From positions 48,263 through 112,262 of the forward strand of contig JBJMMD010000017.1 of assembly GCA_045804965.1 (NCBI GenBank): a stretch of 64,000 bases of DNA, in the 5' to 3' direction. The DNA is from CAVTUU01 sp045804965 (GTDB lineage Bacteria > Chloroflexota > Chloroflexia > Thermomicrobiales > UBA6265). The position numbers and the translations under genes were made by a program. Below the pieces are notes generated by a model, which was not told where the DNA came from, did no database searches, and saw nothing but the letters and a program-made list of their open reading frames with translations. Positions 24,357 through 33,352 of the stretch are shown here, in pieces (the first letter of the stretch is position 1; every line of letters begins with the position of its first letter).

Positions 24357-25117
24357 GATTCTGCCTTCCCATCGGGCCGGGGGCGGAGCACATAGCCGAC
24401 GCCGTGAATCGTTTGGATCAGGCGCGGTTCGCCCTGCTCTTCCATCGCCCGGCGCAGACTCGCGACGGTCACCGCGATCACGTTCGACACGCCAAAGTAC
24501 TCACTCCCCCAAACCAGCTCGCGAATGCGTTCGTGTTCGAGAACCTGATCGGGGTGGCGGAGGAAAAAACAGAGCAGATCGTATTCGCGCGCCGTCAACT
24601 CCATAATCCGTTCGCCGCGGCGAGCGATGCGCGAACCAAGGTCAACCGAGACATCGTCGTACTTCAGCATCCGGGCCGCGGCCGCGGAGGAGGCGACGGC
24701 ACTCCGCCGGCGCAACAGCGCGCGCACCCTGGCAAGCAACTCGTCGATCGCAAATGGTTTCGCCAGGTAATCATCCGCCCCTGCGTCGAGACCAGCGACC
24801 CGGTCGGGCACCGAGTCGCGCGCGGTGAGCATGAGAATCGCGGTTGGCAAACGCTCGAGCGAGCGGTCGAGCCGGCGGACGCGCTTGCACAGTTCGAGAC
24901 CATCAATGTCGGGCAAACCGAGATCGAGCACGATGAGATCAGGTGGTTCCCGTCGAATCACATCCAGCCCATGGCGACCGTCGGTCGCCATTTCGGCGTG
25001 AATGCCTTCGAGCACGAGTCCGCGCTGCACGAGCTTCGCGATCGTGCATGTATCTTCGATGATCAACGCCCGGACGTGGCGTCCGGTGTGGCTCAGCGCC
25101 TCTCGATCAATCGCCAT
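24353..25117 (-). CDS. PhoB/OmpR family response regulator
   Basis: A 254-residue protein from the ATG at 25115-25117 (GGGAG upstream). Residues 16-130 are the receiver: acidic pair ALIIEDT, phosphoacceptor Asp65 in PDLIVLDLGLPD, switch Thr in ILMLTARD and Lys120 in DYLAKPF. Residues 155-250 are a winged-helix DNA-binding domain: DVSVDLGSRIARRGERIMELTAREYDLLCFFLRHPDQVLEHERI and the recognition helix SNVIAVTVASLRRAM, ending TIHGVGYVLRP. The histidine kinase gene 120 bases away in the opposite direction is its probable partner. Confidence 0.95.
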   Translation of the reverse strand: MAIDREALSHTGRHVRALIIEDTCTIAKLVQRGLVLEGIHAEMATDGRHGLDVIRREPPDLIVLDLGLPDIDGLELCKRVRRLDRSLERLPTAILMLTARDSVPDRVAGLDAGADDYLAKPFAIDELLARVRALLRRRSAVASSAAAARMLKYDDVSVDLGSRIARRGERIMELTAREYDLLCFFLRHPDQVLEHERIRELVWGSEYFGVSNVIAVTVASLRRAMEEQGEPRLIQTIHGVGYVLRPRPDGKAES

Positions 25118-25176
25118 CGTGTTGCTCCCGAGCATTTCCGTCGATGCGTGCTACCATCGTAACAAGTATCGACCTG

Positions 25177-25191
25177 AAGTAACGCATCGCG
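25177..25191 (+). promoter_or_regulatory. AAGTAAYGC(ATCGCG) motif upstream of the histidine kinase gene
   Basis: AAGTAACGCATCGCG lies 46 bases before the GTG start of the kinase. A nearly identical 15-mer precedes the HExxR site-2-protease relative (47264-47278), and shorter AAGTAACGC copies occur at 36846 and 56263. It may be a promoter element, an operator or a repeat fragment. Confidence 0.35.
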
Positions 25192-25236
25192 TGGCCGTCA
25201 ACCCGCGCCGATCCGGCATTTCCTGAGGTATTCATC

Positions 25237-27417
25237 GTGGCCCACTACTCGCCCCCCTCGCATTCAGGAGCAGAGCCGCGGCTGAGCGGCCTGACGGACG
25301 CCGCGGTCGATGCCGCAGTGAGCGCCTCGGCGTCGCCAAACGGGCGCACCGGCATTCGCGATGCGGAAATCGCCGTCCTCAAGGCAACCAGCGAGCGACT
25401 TCGCACCATCATCGATTCTGCCCCTGCGGGCATTCTGCTCTTGCTGGCCGATGGCCATGTCGGCGCCGCTAATGCCAGCGCGGCCGCGTTGCTCGGCCTG
25501 TCGATGGACGAGCTGATGAAGATTCATCCGGGGAGCTCTCCGCTCGCGCCCTCGTGGGACGATGGGCGACCAATCCACGTGAACGACGTTCCGGGTTATT
25601 ACACGCTGCTCACTGGACAGCCCCTCACCGATGTCGAGCTGTCCATCCTCCGGTCCTCCGGCGATCGCGCCTGGCTCTCGATCAACTCCCGGCCGCTGTT
25701 TCACGATGGGGAGACGCTGCCGTACGCCGTGGTCGCCTCCTTTATCGACATCACCCCGCGCAAGCAAGGGGAACTCGCCGCCGCCTTCCGCGAGCGGCGG
25801 TTGGAACTGCTCCACACCATATCTCAGGAAATCACCGCCGGGATGTCTGAAGACCAAATTATCCAATTTGCGGTGCGACGACTCGCGCGCGAGTTTCCTG
25901 GCTTCCGAACCTCATACGCTTCGGTCAACACCGCGGGCCTTGCTCGAACCGTGCACGCGATCATTCCCGAAGGCATGCCTGACATTCCTCAGGTCACCAC
26001 CGATCTCTCCGCTGATGGTGAATATATCGACGCGCTCCGCGCGGGACGAGTGATGGTCATCGACGATACGTCCACCGATTCCCGGCTTGACGGGGCCGAT
26101 CCGGAACTCGCTCGGCTTGGTTGTCAATCGATGCTGAAAGTTCCTGTCTGCCATCTTGGTCGGCTCGCGGGATTCTTGGCGGTGAGTGGACCGTCGCCAC
26201 ACCAGTGGAGCGAGCAAGAGGTCCGGATGATGACCGATGTCGCGAACTACCTCACAGTCGCCATCGGCCGGTCTCGCGCCGAAGCGGCGCGGCGGGCGGT
26301 TGAAGAAAATCTGCGGCGAAGCGAAGAACGATTCCGCGCCCTCGTCCGCGACTCGTCCGATATTTTGGCTGTCCTCGACCAGGAGGGGATATTCATCGAC
26401 ATCAGCCCCGCCGTCGAGCGTGTGCTTGGGTATGAACCGCATGAATTACTCGCCCGCACCAACATCCAACGCATCCACCCAGACGATCGCCGCCAGTTGG
26501 GTCGTTGCTTTCTCACCTCCCTGCGGGACTCCTCTAAGCGCCAAACGACGGAAATCCGCTGCTTGCATAAGACGGGAGGGTGGCGCTGGCTCGAAGTGAT
26601 CATGCACTCACTCATTGCCGATCCCGCCGTCGCCGGAATCATCGTCAATGTCCGCGACATTACTGAGCGCCGGGAAGCCGCCGAGGTGCTGCAACAGGCA
26701 AACGCGCAGCTCGCCACCGTCAACCAGGCCAAGAGCGATTTTGTCGCGATCGTCAGTCATGAGTTCCGCACGCCATTGACCGGCATCCGCGGCTTCAGCG
26801 AGCTGATTCGCGACCAAAGCCTCGCCCCGGCCGAGATTCGCGAGTACGCCAACGACATCAATGCCGACGCCCAGCGCCTCGAACGCATGATCGACAACAT
26901 TCTCGACCTCGAACGAATGCAGTCGGGCTTTGCGGATATCGAGCCCAAATCGGTTGAATTGAATGCCGTGATCCTTGCCGCCGTGCAACTCGCCAAACCG
27001 ACCTCCGCGGCGCACAAGTTCGCGCTCGATCTCGGGCGCGATGTGCCCCCTGTCGCCGGCGACGCGGACAAGCTTTACCAAGTGATGAGCAATCTGATCA
27101 CGAACGCGATCAAGTATTCCCCGGCCGGCGGCGAGATTCGGATCGCCAGCAAACTCGAAAACGACTACGCCCACGTGCGCGTCAGCGATCACGGCGTCGG
27201 CATCCCCGCCTCCGCACTCGATCGCATCTTCGAGCGCTATGCCCGGATCGAAACGGCCGATCACCACGTGATTAAAGGGACGGGTCTCGGACTCCCGATC
27301 GCGCGCCAGATCGTCGAGCTCCACCACGGCCGGATCTGGGCCGAAAGCACCCCCGGCGCCGGCTCGACCTTCCACGTCCTGCTCCCGTCGTTTGCGGAAC
27401 CACCCCCACGCTCATAA
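25237..27417 (+). CDS. PAS-GAF-PAS sensor histidine kinase
   Basis: A 726-residue protein starting with GTG. Domain order: first PAS at about residues 52-172 (IDSAPAGILLLLADGHVGAANASAAALLGLSMDEL), GAF at about 190-345 (LHTISQEITAGMSEDQIIQFAVRRL..MLKVPVCHLGRLAGFLAVSG), second PAS at about 362-480 (DSSDILAVLDQEGIFIDISPAVERVLGYEPHEL..ITERR), HisKA with His508 in VAIVSHEFRTPLTGI, and the ATPase with N-box NAIKYSP, G1 DHGVGIP and G2 GTGLGLPIARQ. No transmembrane helix is visible, so it senses a cytoplasmic or diffusible signal through its PAS and GAF domains. It is divergent from the response regulator at 24353-25117. Confidence 0.95.
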   Translation: MAHYSPPSHSGAEPRLSGLTDAAVDAAVSASASPNGRTGIRDAEIAVLKATSERLRTIIDSAPAGILLLLADGHVGAANASAAALLGLSMDELMKIHPGSSPLAPSWDDGRPIHVNDVPGYYTLLTGQPLTDVELSILRSSGDRAWLSINSRPLFHDGETLPYAVVASFIDITPRKQGELAAAFRERRLELLHTISQEITAGMSEDQIIQFAVRRLAREFPGFRTSYASVNTAGLARTVHAIIPEGMPDIPQVTTDLSADGEYIDALRAGRVMVIDDTSTDSRLDGADPELARLGCQSMLKVPVCHLGRLAGFLAVSGPSPHQWSEQEVRMMTDVANYLTVAIGRSRAEAARRAVEENLRRSEERFRALVRDSSDILAVLDQEGIFIDISPAVERVLGYEPHELLARTNIQRIHPDDRRQLGRCFLTSLRDSSKRQTTEIRCLHKTGGWRWLEVIMHSLIADPAVAGIIVNVRDITERREAAEVLQQANAQLATVNQAKSDFVAIVSHEFRTPLTGIRGFSELIRDQSLAPAEIREYANDINADAQRLERMIDNILDLERMQSGFADIEPKSVELNAVILAAVQLAKPTSAAHKFALDLGRDVPPVAGDADKLYQVMSNLITNAIKYSPAGGEIRIASKLENDYAHVRVSDHGVGIPASALDRIFERYARIETADHHVIKGTGLGLPIARQIVELHHGRIWAESTPGAGSTFHVLLPSFAEPPPRS

Positions 27418-27906
27418 TCGGACCGCGCGCCGCGCCGCTTCTCCCCGACGCGGCCGACGCCACCGACCCGATCACCGCCGCCACTGGCGCCTCCCGCTAG
27501 CAAAGAATCAAGGACACCTTCGGCCGGAAGACGGGCCGCTGTCAACGACCTGGTCAGCGCCTATTTCCTTCCAGCAATCGATGTCGGCGCGCGGGTAGCT
27601 ACGGACTTGATCGCTTTCTGGCCGGCCTCTTCGCAGGAGTGCGAGTGCTAACGCCAACGATACTCCGTCTTTGGTGTTGCGGCACGTTCGATGGTGTCAC
27701 TATCGCAACTGAGACTCTCCCCCGGACGAGCCGCGAGCGCCGACGCGAGGGTTACGTCATTGGTGGAGTTAGCGAGCCCGAGCCCGGCGGAGGGATTCCA
27801 CCGCTGGGCTCGGGGTTGCGGAGTTTCCGACGTTCGACGCATCGATATGCCTCCTTCTACGAGCCGGTGATAGTCGGCCAGCTGAAAAATAGCTTCCAGC
27901 GTCATC
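27418..27906. other. 489-base gap after the histidine kinase gene
   Basis: No gene is supported. A frame at 27639-28055 on the plus strand lacks a ribosome binding site and overlaps the minus-strand gene at 27907. The region has some GC-rich inverted stretches near 27780-27830 (GAGCCCGAGCCCGG). Confidence 0.45.
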
Positions 27907-28524
27907 TCAGGCGAGCGCCAGTAGAGGCTCGAAAGACTCCCACGTCAGCAATCCTGGTGCGTTTTCTTCAAGCGCGGCTGCAATTTCCCGCAGGAATCGC
28001 CGGCAACCAGCATAGAACTCTTCTTCCGGAACTAGCGCTCTCCAACCTCGACTAGCTTTTTCAGGGCTGGCGATCTCTATTGATCCGCTTGCTTTGCGAA
28101 AAACAATTTGGAGCGGGCTTAACGCGTCATTGAAGACGAAGAATTCACCATCCTGCGCGACCTCGATACGCGAATCGCCAAGAGAGGGACGAACGCTTTG
28201 GTCCGCGCCAAAAAAATAGGCGAGCGCGTTGGCGAAGTCTGTAATCCACACACCCCATCCTTGGACAAGTTCGGTATCCGCAGGATCAGATGACTCAAAT
28301 GAAGACCTCATCGGAATACCGTAGTACCGAGGCCACTCATCCTTCTCGACTGCAGTCAGCTCCAACGGTTCGCCTCCTCGCCTAAAGCGAACGACACCCG
28401 GCAGGAGCTCCTGCATAGCAAGCAAGTGTCGATCGTAGTCTGAACCACGGGACCAACGCTCTCCAATCTCCTTGGCTTGCGTCCACTCAGCCCTACCGAT
28501 CAACCACTCAACAGAAAAGATCAT
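27907..28524 (-). CDS. Hypothetical protein, second gene of an accessory pair
   Basis: A 205-residue protein. The ATG at 28522-28524 is the first good start; a TTG at 28549-28551 would place it right after the stop of the upstream gene. The sequence is acidic and alpha/beta-like, with aromatic patches (WGVWITDFANALAYFFGADQ, GEFFVFNDALSPLQIVF) and a final helix (EEEFYAGCRRFLREIAAALEENAPGLLTWESFEPL). This helix-rich end resembles small soluble immunity-type proteins, but no family was recognised. It follows the DDSLWMP-family gene at 28557-29174 with a gap of about 32 bases and is probably co-transcribed. Codon use looks slightly less GC-rich than housekeeping neighbours, which hints at an accessory origin. 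Confidence 0.55.
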   Translation of the reverse strand: MIFSVEWLIGRAEWTQAKEIGERWSRGSDYDRHLLAMQELLPGVVRFRRGGEPLELTAVEKDEWPRYYGIPMRSSFESSDPADTELVQGWGVWITDFANALAYFFGADQSVRPSLGDSRIEVAQDGEFFVFNDALSPLQIVFRKASGSIEIASPEKASRGWRALVPEEEFYAGCRRFLREIAAALEENAPGLLTWESFEPLLALA

Positions 28525-28556
28525 TGCTGCGGATACCTTGCTGGCTCCCAAGCGGT

Positions 28557-29174
28557 CTAGAGTAGCTGCCGCCTGAGATAGGGAAGACCTTCCCGGAACC
28601 AGGGGCCGAACTCTTCGTGATCTGCAAGGTCTGGAAGCGCCTCTAGAAATTGCTTTCGCACATCTTCTGAGAACGCTAGCCAGTTCTGCAGTAAATCTTC
28701 ATAAAGCACAACCGCAGATCGCTTGGTAGGTCCGACCCCGACTAGAAATTCGACCTCGACATTGTCTCCCATCATGCGAAACGATAGTTCTCCTTCGTAA
28801 GGAACTCTCACTCGTCCTTCACCTGTTCGAGCGGCGTGAAACAACGCGATTGGACCTCGCCTGGCAAGCTCAAGCACATTGACCGTTTGCCATGGACATC
28901 GTTGGTGGTCCTCGGGTAGCAGATCCGGTCCTGGTCCGTGGATTTTCGGATCGCGGCGATGTGTATGACCCTGGCACTGAAAAAGGTCGACATCGGCAAG
29001 TCGTAGTCGAACGGGCATCCACAACGAATCGTCCCAAATGAGATTTAGCTTTCGAATCCGATTGCGTTTGGGTTCAGCCCTTCGCCTTGGTCCCGCCTTG
29101 ATTCTCCTTGTGGGTGCCAAAGCTCGTTCTATCGTCTGCGATTCGAGCACAAATGCCACGAGAACTTCTTGCAT
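28557..29174 (-). CDS. Unknown protein, DDSLWMP family (paralogue of the gene at 41051)
   Basis: A 205-residue protein. It shares a whole-length relationship with the product of 41051-41761: DDSLWMPVRLRLADVDLF against DDSLWMPMRLRLDGTDLF, the following HTHRR..HGPG and CPW, and at the end FSEDVRKQFLEALPDL with WFREGLPYLRRQ against FSEQVRTQFLEVLPEL with WFRGGLDYLRRQ. Between these lie a beta-rich core and a variable loop. The conserved C, H and W residues could form a metal or disulphide site but this is not shown. No known domain was recognised. An unknown acidic protein gene follows. Its relative sits in a toxin/immunity-like island, so an immunity role is a fair but unproven guess. Confidence 0.6.
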   Translation of the reverse strand: MQEVLVAFVLESQTIERALAPTRRIKAGPRRRAEPKRNRIRKLNLIWDDSLWMPVRLRLADVDLFQCQGHTHRRDPKIHGPGPDLLPEDHQRCPWQTVNVLELARRGPIALFHAARTGEGRVRVPYEGELSFRMMGDNVEVEFLVGVGPTKRSAVVLYEDLLQNWLAFSEDVRKQFLEALPDLADHEEFGPWFREGLPYLRRQLL

Positions 29175-29755
29175 CGAGAGTGGCGATTCCTTCCCTTCAT
29201 CCCTCTACTAGATCTCGCTAGCAGGGTACAGGAAATGACTTTACGAACGGGCCCGTGGTTCTGTTAAGAATGAAGATGATGTGACAGTCCCGTAGGTGCC
29301 CCGCCGATTGAAGGAGGCTTGACCCAGCCGACACGTGTTCCAGTGTCAATCTTCTTGAAGCAATAGGCGGAATTACTGTCGACGTTCCAGGACAGCCCAT
29401 TGTTCACCTGGGCAGACCCACAACAGGTGATCCCCCAGAGAGCCGACGCCTGTCAACAACTCTTCGCGCTCGGGCCGAATGCTGTCAAGGAAAAGAGCGA
29501 GCGTACCTCTAGTCACTTAGGACCTTGCCTTTCGGACTCACGATAGGTGCGATCCAACCCCAGCATAGGCAGAGATGGCGGCCGTGCTGTCGACGGTGGC
29601 GAGCGCGAGGTGAACGTCGGCATCTTGATCGGGGAAAGCGACGATCAGTCTGTCATGGGCTCTCCTGCTTGCTTGAGGCCAGAGGCTGACGTATTGTTTA
29701 CATACAACTCAAGTTTGTCAGGCGCGAATCGCTCGCGCCTCGAGGAGAACCAACG
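29175..29755. other. 580-base gap upstream of the MoeB-like gene
   Basis: No gene was found. The last 60 bases have an AT-richer stretch (GTTTACATACAACTCAAGTT) followed by an inverted repeat GGCGCGA..TCGCGCC and the GAGGAG ribosome binding site of the next gene. Some of this may be a promoter. The rest looks like decayed or non-coding sequence. Confidence 0.4.
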
Positions 29756-30937
29756 ATGTCCATATCGTATCGAGATTTACTGGAACGCACTAAAGCCGAA
29801 GTTCGCGAGGTCGACGCCGTCGAAGCGCAACATTTGATCAATCGCGCGGGCGCACATGCCCTCGACGTGCGTGAGCAAGACGAAGTCGACCAGGGCATCC
29901 TGCCCAGCGCCGTCCATATTCCCCGCGGCTACCTCGAACAGCGGGTCGAGCAAGCCTTCCCCGACAAAAACGAGCCGATCATCATCTACTGCGCCGGTGG
30001 CGTCCGCTCTGCTTTCGCCGCGAAGACATTGACGGAGCTCGGCTACACCGATGTCACCTCCCTGGCCGGCGGTTTCGGTGCCTGGAAGTCGTCCGGGTTC
30101 CCTTGGTCGATGCCGCGCGCGTTCTCGGCCGAGCAGCGCCGCCGGTACAGCCGCCACATCCTGATTCCTGAAGTCGGCGAGAGCGGACAGCAGAAACTGC
30201 TCGACGCCAAAGTTCTGCTCGTCGGCGCGGGCGGACTCGGCTCCCCGGCCGCGCTCTATCTCGCGGCGGCGGGCGTCGGCACGCTCGGCATCGTCGACGA
30301 CGACGTTGTCGACGACAGTAATCTGCAGCGCCAGGTCATCCACAACACTGATCGGATTGGCATCTCGAAAGTCGAATCGGCTCGGCAAACGATCCAAGCC
30401 CTCAATCCCGACGTCACCGTCATCGGCCACGAGGAGCGCTTGTCGAAATCGAACATCCTCGACATCTTCGGGCAGTACGACATCATCCTCGACGGCACTG
30501 ACAATTTCGCCACGCGTTACCTGATCAACGACGCCACAGTCCTGCTCGACAAGCCTAATATTCACGGCAGCATCTTTCGCTTCGAGGGCCAGGCGACGAC
30601 CTTCTTGCCCCATCTCGGACCGTGCTATCGCTGCCTCTTCCCCGATCCGCCCCCGCCCGAGCTCGCGCCGAACTGCGCCGAGGCAGGCGTGCTCGGCGTC
30701 CTCCCCGGCATCGTTGGGCTGATCCAGGCGACCGAAGTGATCAAGCTCATCCTCGGCATCGGCGAGCCGCTGAGCGGCCGTCTCCTCACCTACGACGCGC
30801 TGTCGACGACCTTCCGCGAGCTGCGCCTCCGCCGCGACCCCGAATGCCCGATGTGCGGTCCTGACGCGCCAACGTCGCTCGACGACATCGAGTACACCGA
30901 TCTCGCCTGCGCCATTCCGGCCGCGGTTTATGCGTAG
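29756..30937 (+). CDS. Rhodanese-MoeB/ThiF fusion (sulfur-carrier adenylyltransferase/sulfurtransferase)
   Basis: A 393-residue protein with GAGGAG upstream. Residues 15-118 are a rhodanese domain with active Cys79 (IIIYCAGGVRSAFAAKTL). Residues 122-385 are a ThiF/MoeB E1-like domain: RYSRHILIPEVGESGQQKL, nucleotide loop LLVGAGGLGSPAALYLAAAGVG, DDDVVDDSNLQRQ, DNFATRYLINDA and zinc ligands Cys290, Cys293, Cys364 and Cys367 (CYRC, CPMC). The usual MoeZ/MOCS3 order places rhodanese last; here it is first. It should activate ThiS/MoaD-like carriers and transfer sulfur to them for thiamine, molybdopterin or cysteine synthesis. No carrier gene is adjacent. Confidence 0.92.
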   Translation: MSISYRDLLERTKAEVREVDAVEAQHLINRAGAHALDVREQDEVDQGILPSAVHIPRGYLEQRVEQAFPDKNEPIIIYCAGGVRSAFAAKTLTELGYTDVTSLAGGFGAWKSSGFPWSMPRAFSAEQRRRYSRHILIPEVGESGQQKLLDAKVLLVGAGGLGSPAALYLAAAGVGTLGIVDDDVVDDSNLQRQVIHNTDRIGISKVESARQTIQALNPDVTVIGHEERLSKSNILDIFGQYDIILDGTDNFATRYLINDATVLLDKPNIHGSIFRFEGQATTFLPHLGPCYRCLFPDPPPPELAPNCAEAGVLGVLPGIVGLIQATEVIKLILGIGEPLSGRLLTYDALSTTFRELRLRRDPECPMCGPDAPTSLDDIEYTDLACAIPAAVYA

Positions 30938-31008
30938 ATGAGCCTTCATCCAGAGGCCCGGCGGCAGTCTGCCTGAGCCTTTGAAATACGAAAACGAATC
31001 GTCGCCGA

Positions 31009-31042
31009 CCCTGAGCCCGGGAATTGAGTCCCGGGCTCAGGG
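31009..31042. terminator. Perfect 14-base stem-loop after the MoeB-like gene
   Basis: 31009-31022 pairs with 31029-31042 (CCCTGAGCCCGGGA arm) around a six-base loop, between convergent genes. A dispersed GTCGGCTTGAGCCGAC repeat follows at 31049-31064. It probably terminates the MoeB-like transcript and the convergent exporter transcript. Confidence 0.7.
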
Positions 31043-31064
31043 TTGGAAGTCGGCTTGAGCCGAC
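31029..31064. repeat. Dispersed intergenic repeat, copy 2
   Basis: CCCGGGCTCAGGGTTGGAAG and GTCGGCTTGAGCCGAC match the 7471-7512 copy closely. The second copy lies inside the terminator region after the MoeB-like gene. Confidence 0.5.
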
Positions 31065-31168
31065 TGATATCGCTTCGTCAGCCTCGAAGGGCTTCGTCAA
31101 GTCGTAGCCCGGGCCGCCTGGGGTGGGTGGGCGCAAGCGACTGTCGATGTTCATGTCGCGAGCTCGGC

Positions 31169-32794
31169 TCATCCTACCCGCTGAATGCGGATGACTTCGC
31201 TTTCGTCTCGAGCGCGCCTCATGAGCACTGTAACTGGCGCTTCAGACTGAGACGGGTGCCCTCCAATCGCTCGAATCCGGCGTTTGGTTTCCGCTCGCGC
31301 CGGCTGCTTCAATGCGCCTGAGGAGACGCCGAACAAAGCAACGATGAGCGCCAGCGCCGCGAAGATCGTGCCCGCCATAAACGTGCTGCCCATAGCGTGC
31401 GCCATGACATGGTGGGCCTGAACTTCGGGACTGGCACCGGCAAGAACATCCTGGGTCGCATTCCGGCTGGCGGTTCCGAACCGTGTGACAAGAATGACGA
31501 TACCCAGCGTAGCGCCGACCTGCTGCATGGTTTGCAGCAGACCAGAGGCGGCACCGGAATCCTCGCGTTGAACACCCGACAAGATGACCACGCTCAAAGT
31601 CGGTATGGAGAGACCAACACCGAGACCAAGCAGCACCATCGGACCGAGCAGGCCGGAAACATATTCCGTCGAGGCAGAAATGGACGTCAGCCAGAGAATG
31701 CCACTCATGAGCAGGGTGGCGCCGGTCACTAAGAGCGGTTTCGGACCAAACCGCGGGATCAGGCGGGTTACCACCCGCGTCACGGCGAAGATCGTGCCCG
31801 ATATGGGGAGAAACGCGAAGCCTGCCTTGACCGGGCTGAACCCAAGCACCTCCTGCACAAATTGGGTGAGGAAGAAGAAGACGCCGTACATAGTCGCTGG
31901 AAAGAGGAGCATGCTGAGATAGGCGCTCGACCGGTTGCGGTTTGCAAAGAGCTTCAACGGCAAGATCGGTTGGGTCTTCCTCATCTCGAGGATCAGAAAG
32001 AGGGAAAGCAGGATGAACGCGGCCCCGAAAGAAACGAGGGTGACATCGTCGCCCCAGCCATTCGAACCGGCGTGAATGAAGCCGTAGACGAGCGAGACCA
32101 TGCCGACCGTGGACGTTATCGCGCCGGTGATATCGAAATGCCCCGTCCTCCGTTGTGTTTCTTGAATGAAGACCGGCGCCAACAGCACGATGACAACGCC
32201 AATCGGCACGTTGACGAACAGCACCCACCGCCACGAGACCCACGAGGTGAGCATGCCGCCCGCGATCAACCCGAGCGATGCCCCTGCGGCCGAGACCGAA
32301 GAGAAAATAGCCAGAGCCCGCGTGCGCGCCGGACCTTCGGCAAAGGTGGTCGCGATGAGGGAGAGCGCACTCGGTGCCGCGATAGCCGCCCCGACGCCCT
32401 GCACGGCCCGAGACGCCATCAGCCATTCGGCCGAGGTCGCGAATCCGCCTATCAGCGAGGCGAGGCTAAAGATCGAAATGCCGACCATGAACAGCTTTCG
32501 ACGGCCGAGGATGTCGCCTGCGCGCCCTCCAAGCAACAACAGACTGCCAAACGCCAGCGTATAGGCGTTGATCACCCAGGAGAGTCCGGTGTCAGAGAAG
32601 TGCAGACTCTGCTGGATGTTGGGAAGGGCGATATTGACGATTGTTGCATCCAATACCAGCATCAATTGGCAGGTTACGATGACGGCCAAGGCGATGGTGG
32701 GATACGCTCCACGACGGGCGACATCCCGCACCACCACACCATCAGGTGCGCCCCCGACCTTGGCCTGATCCGTTGCGAATAATCTTTGAAACAT
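31169..32794 (-). CDS. DHA2 family (QacA/EmrB-like) drug exporter, 14-helix MFS
   Basis: A 541-residue protein. Fourteen hydrophobic helices fit the DHA2 layout. The signature motifs are present: D(A)TIVNIALPNIQQSL after helix 1, LLLGGRAGDILGRRKLFMVG in the cytoplasmic loop, RAVQGVGAAIAAPSALSL and LIAGGMLTSWVSWRWVLFVNVPIGVV. These belong to proton-driven multidrug exporters. The C-terminus is a basic cytoplasmic tail with no winged helix, unlike the remnant at 7513. No TetR-type gene was recognised upstream, although such a regulator often stands next to this kind of exporter. Confidence 0.93.
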   Translation of the reverse strand: MFQRLFATDQAKVGGAPDGVVVRDVARRGAYPTIALAVIVTCQLMLVLDATIVNIALPNIQQSLHFSDTGLSWVINAYTLAFGSLLLLGGRAGDILGRRKLFMVGISIFSLASLIGGFATSAEWLMASRAVQGVGAAIAAPSALSLIATTFAEGPARTRALAIFSSVSAAGASLGLIAGGMLTSWVSWRWVLFVNVPIGVVIVLLAPVFIQETQRRTGHFDITGAITSTVGMVSLVYGFIHAGSNGWGDDVTLVSFGAAFILLSLFLILEMRKTQPILPLKLFANRNRSSAYLSMLLFPATMYGVFFFLTQFVQEVLGFSPVKAGFAFLPISGTIFAVTRVVTRLIPRFGPKPLLVTGATLLMSGILWLTSISASTEYVSGLLGPMVLLGLGVGLSIPTLSVVILSGVQREDSGAASGLLQTMQQVGATLGIVILVTRFGTASRNATQDVLAGASPEVQAHHVMAHAMGSTFMAGTIFAALALIVALFGVSSGALKQPARAETKRRIRAIGGHPSQSEAPVTVLMRRARDESEVIRIQRVG

Positions 32795-32875
32795 TAGCGA
32801 TTGATCCCTTTCTTTACAAATACGGAATTCATCCCTGATACCACTGCGCCTGAAAACCGCGTTTGTGATAAGGCG

Positions 32876-33115
32876 CTACGCCGCCTCAGCCTCTGCGAGG
32901 AACAAATCGCGGAGATCAAACGACGGCGACGCGCCGGTCCCGCAGCCATCGTTGTGGCCGGAAAGAGCGGCGTACCACTTCGCATAGTCCAGGTGGTATC
33001 TGGGCCGGGCCGGGGACAGGTTCACGCCCTGGCTGCGGTCGGCGACCGGCTGAGAATGATCCATCGAACGATGCTTGAGAGCGGCGGCGCGGGCGCGCGT
33101 TCGCTTGCGTGCCAA
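32876..33115 (-). CDS. Possible small protein upstream of the exporter
   Basis: A 79-residue frame starts at TTG (33115), about 15 bases after a strong AAGGAGG; an ATG at 33064 is also possible. The codon use is GC-rich at third positions, as in real genes. The product is basic at the start (ARKRTRARAAALKHRS) and ends DYAKWYAALSGHNDGCGTGASPSFDLRDLFLAEAEAA. No domain was recognised. The opposite strand over this region is also open, which weakens the case. Confidence 0.35.
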   Translation of the reverse strand: MARKRTRARAAALKHRSMDHSQPVADRSQGVNLSPARPRYHLDYAKWYAALSGHNDGCGTGASPSFDLRDLFLAEAEAA

Positions 33116-33352
33116 AATCTGATAGATAGGGGTTGCCTCCTTAAGACTCTTTGCTTGTCTCCTACGTTGTCCGCTTATTGAACATGTGCAATCAACTTAA
33201 CTGGTTCCAAACTGCATCCGACGGTCTTGCGCACCCGGCGGCGCCACTGGGCACAGTCCAATCATGCTTGCGGCCGTAGCTCCGCGCATCCGTGATTTCA
33301 ACTAGATGAGATGACGTATTTGGACGGACCGCCGTCGTCTGGAGACTACGCC

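Noticed and set aside
29777..30949. Long antisense frame (390 codons) opposite the MoeB-like gene
   Set aside because: It has no ribosome binding site, its product is a run of low-complexity charged residues, and the plus strand encodes a complete MoeB with all motifs.
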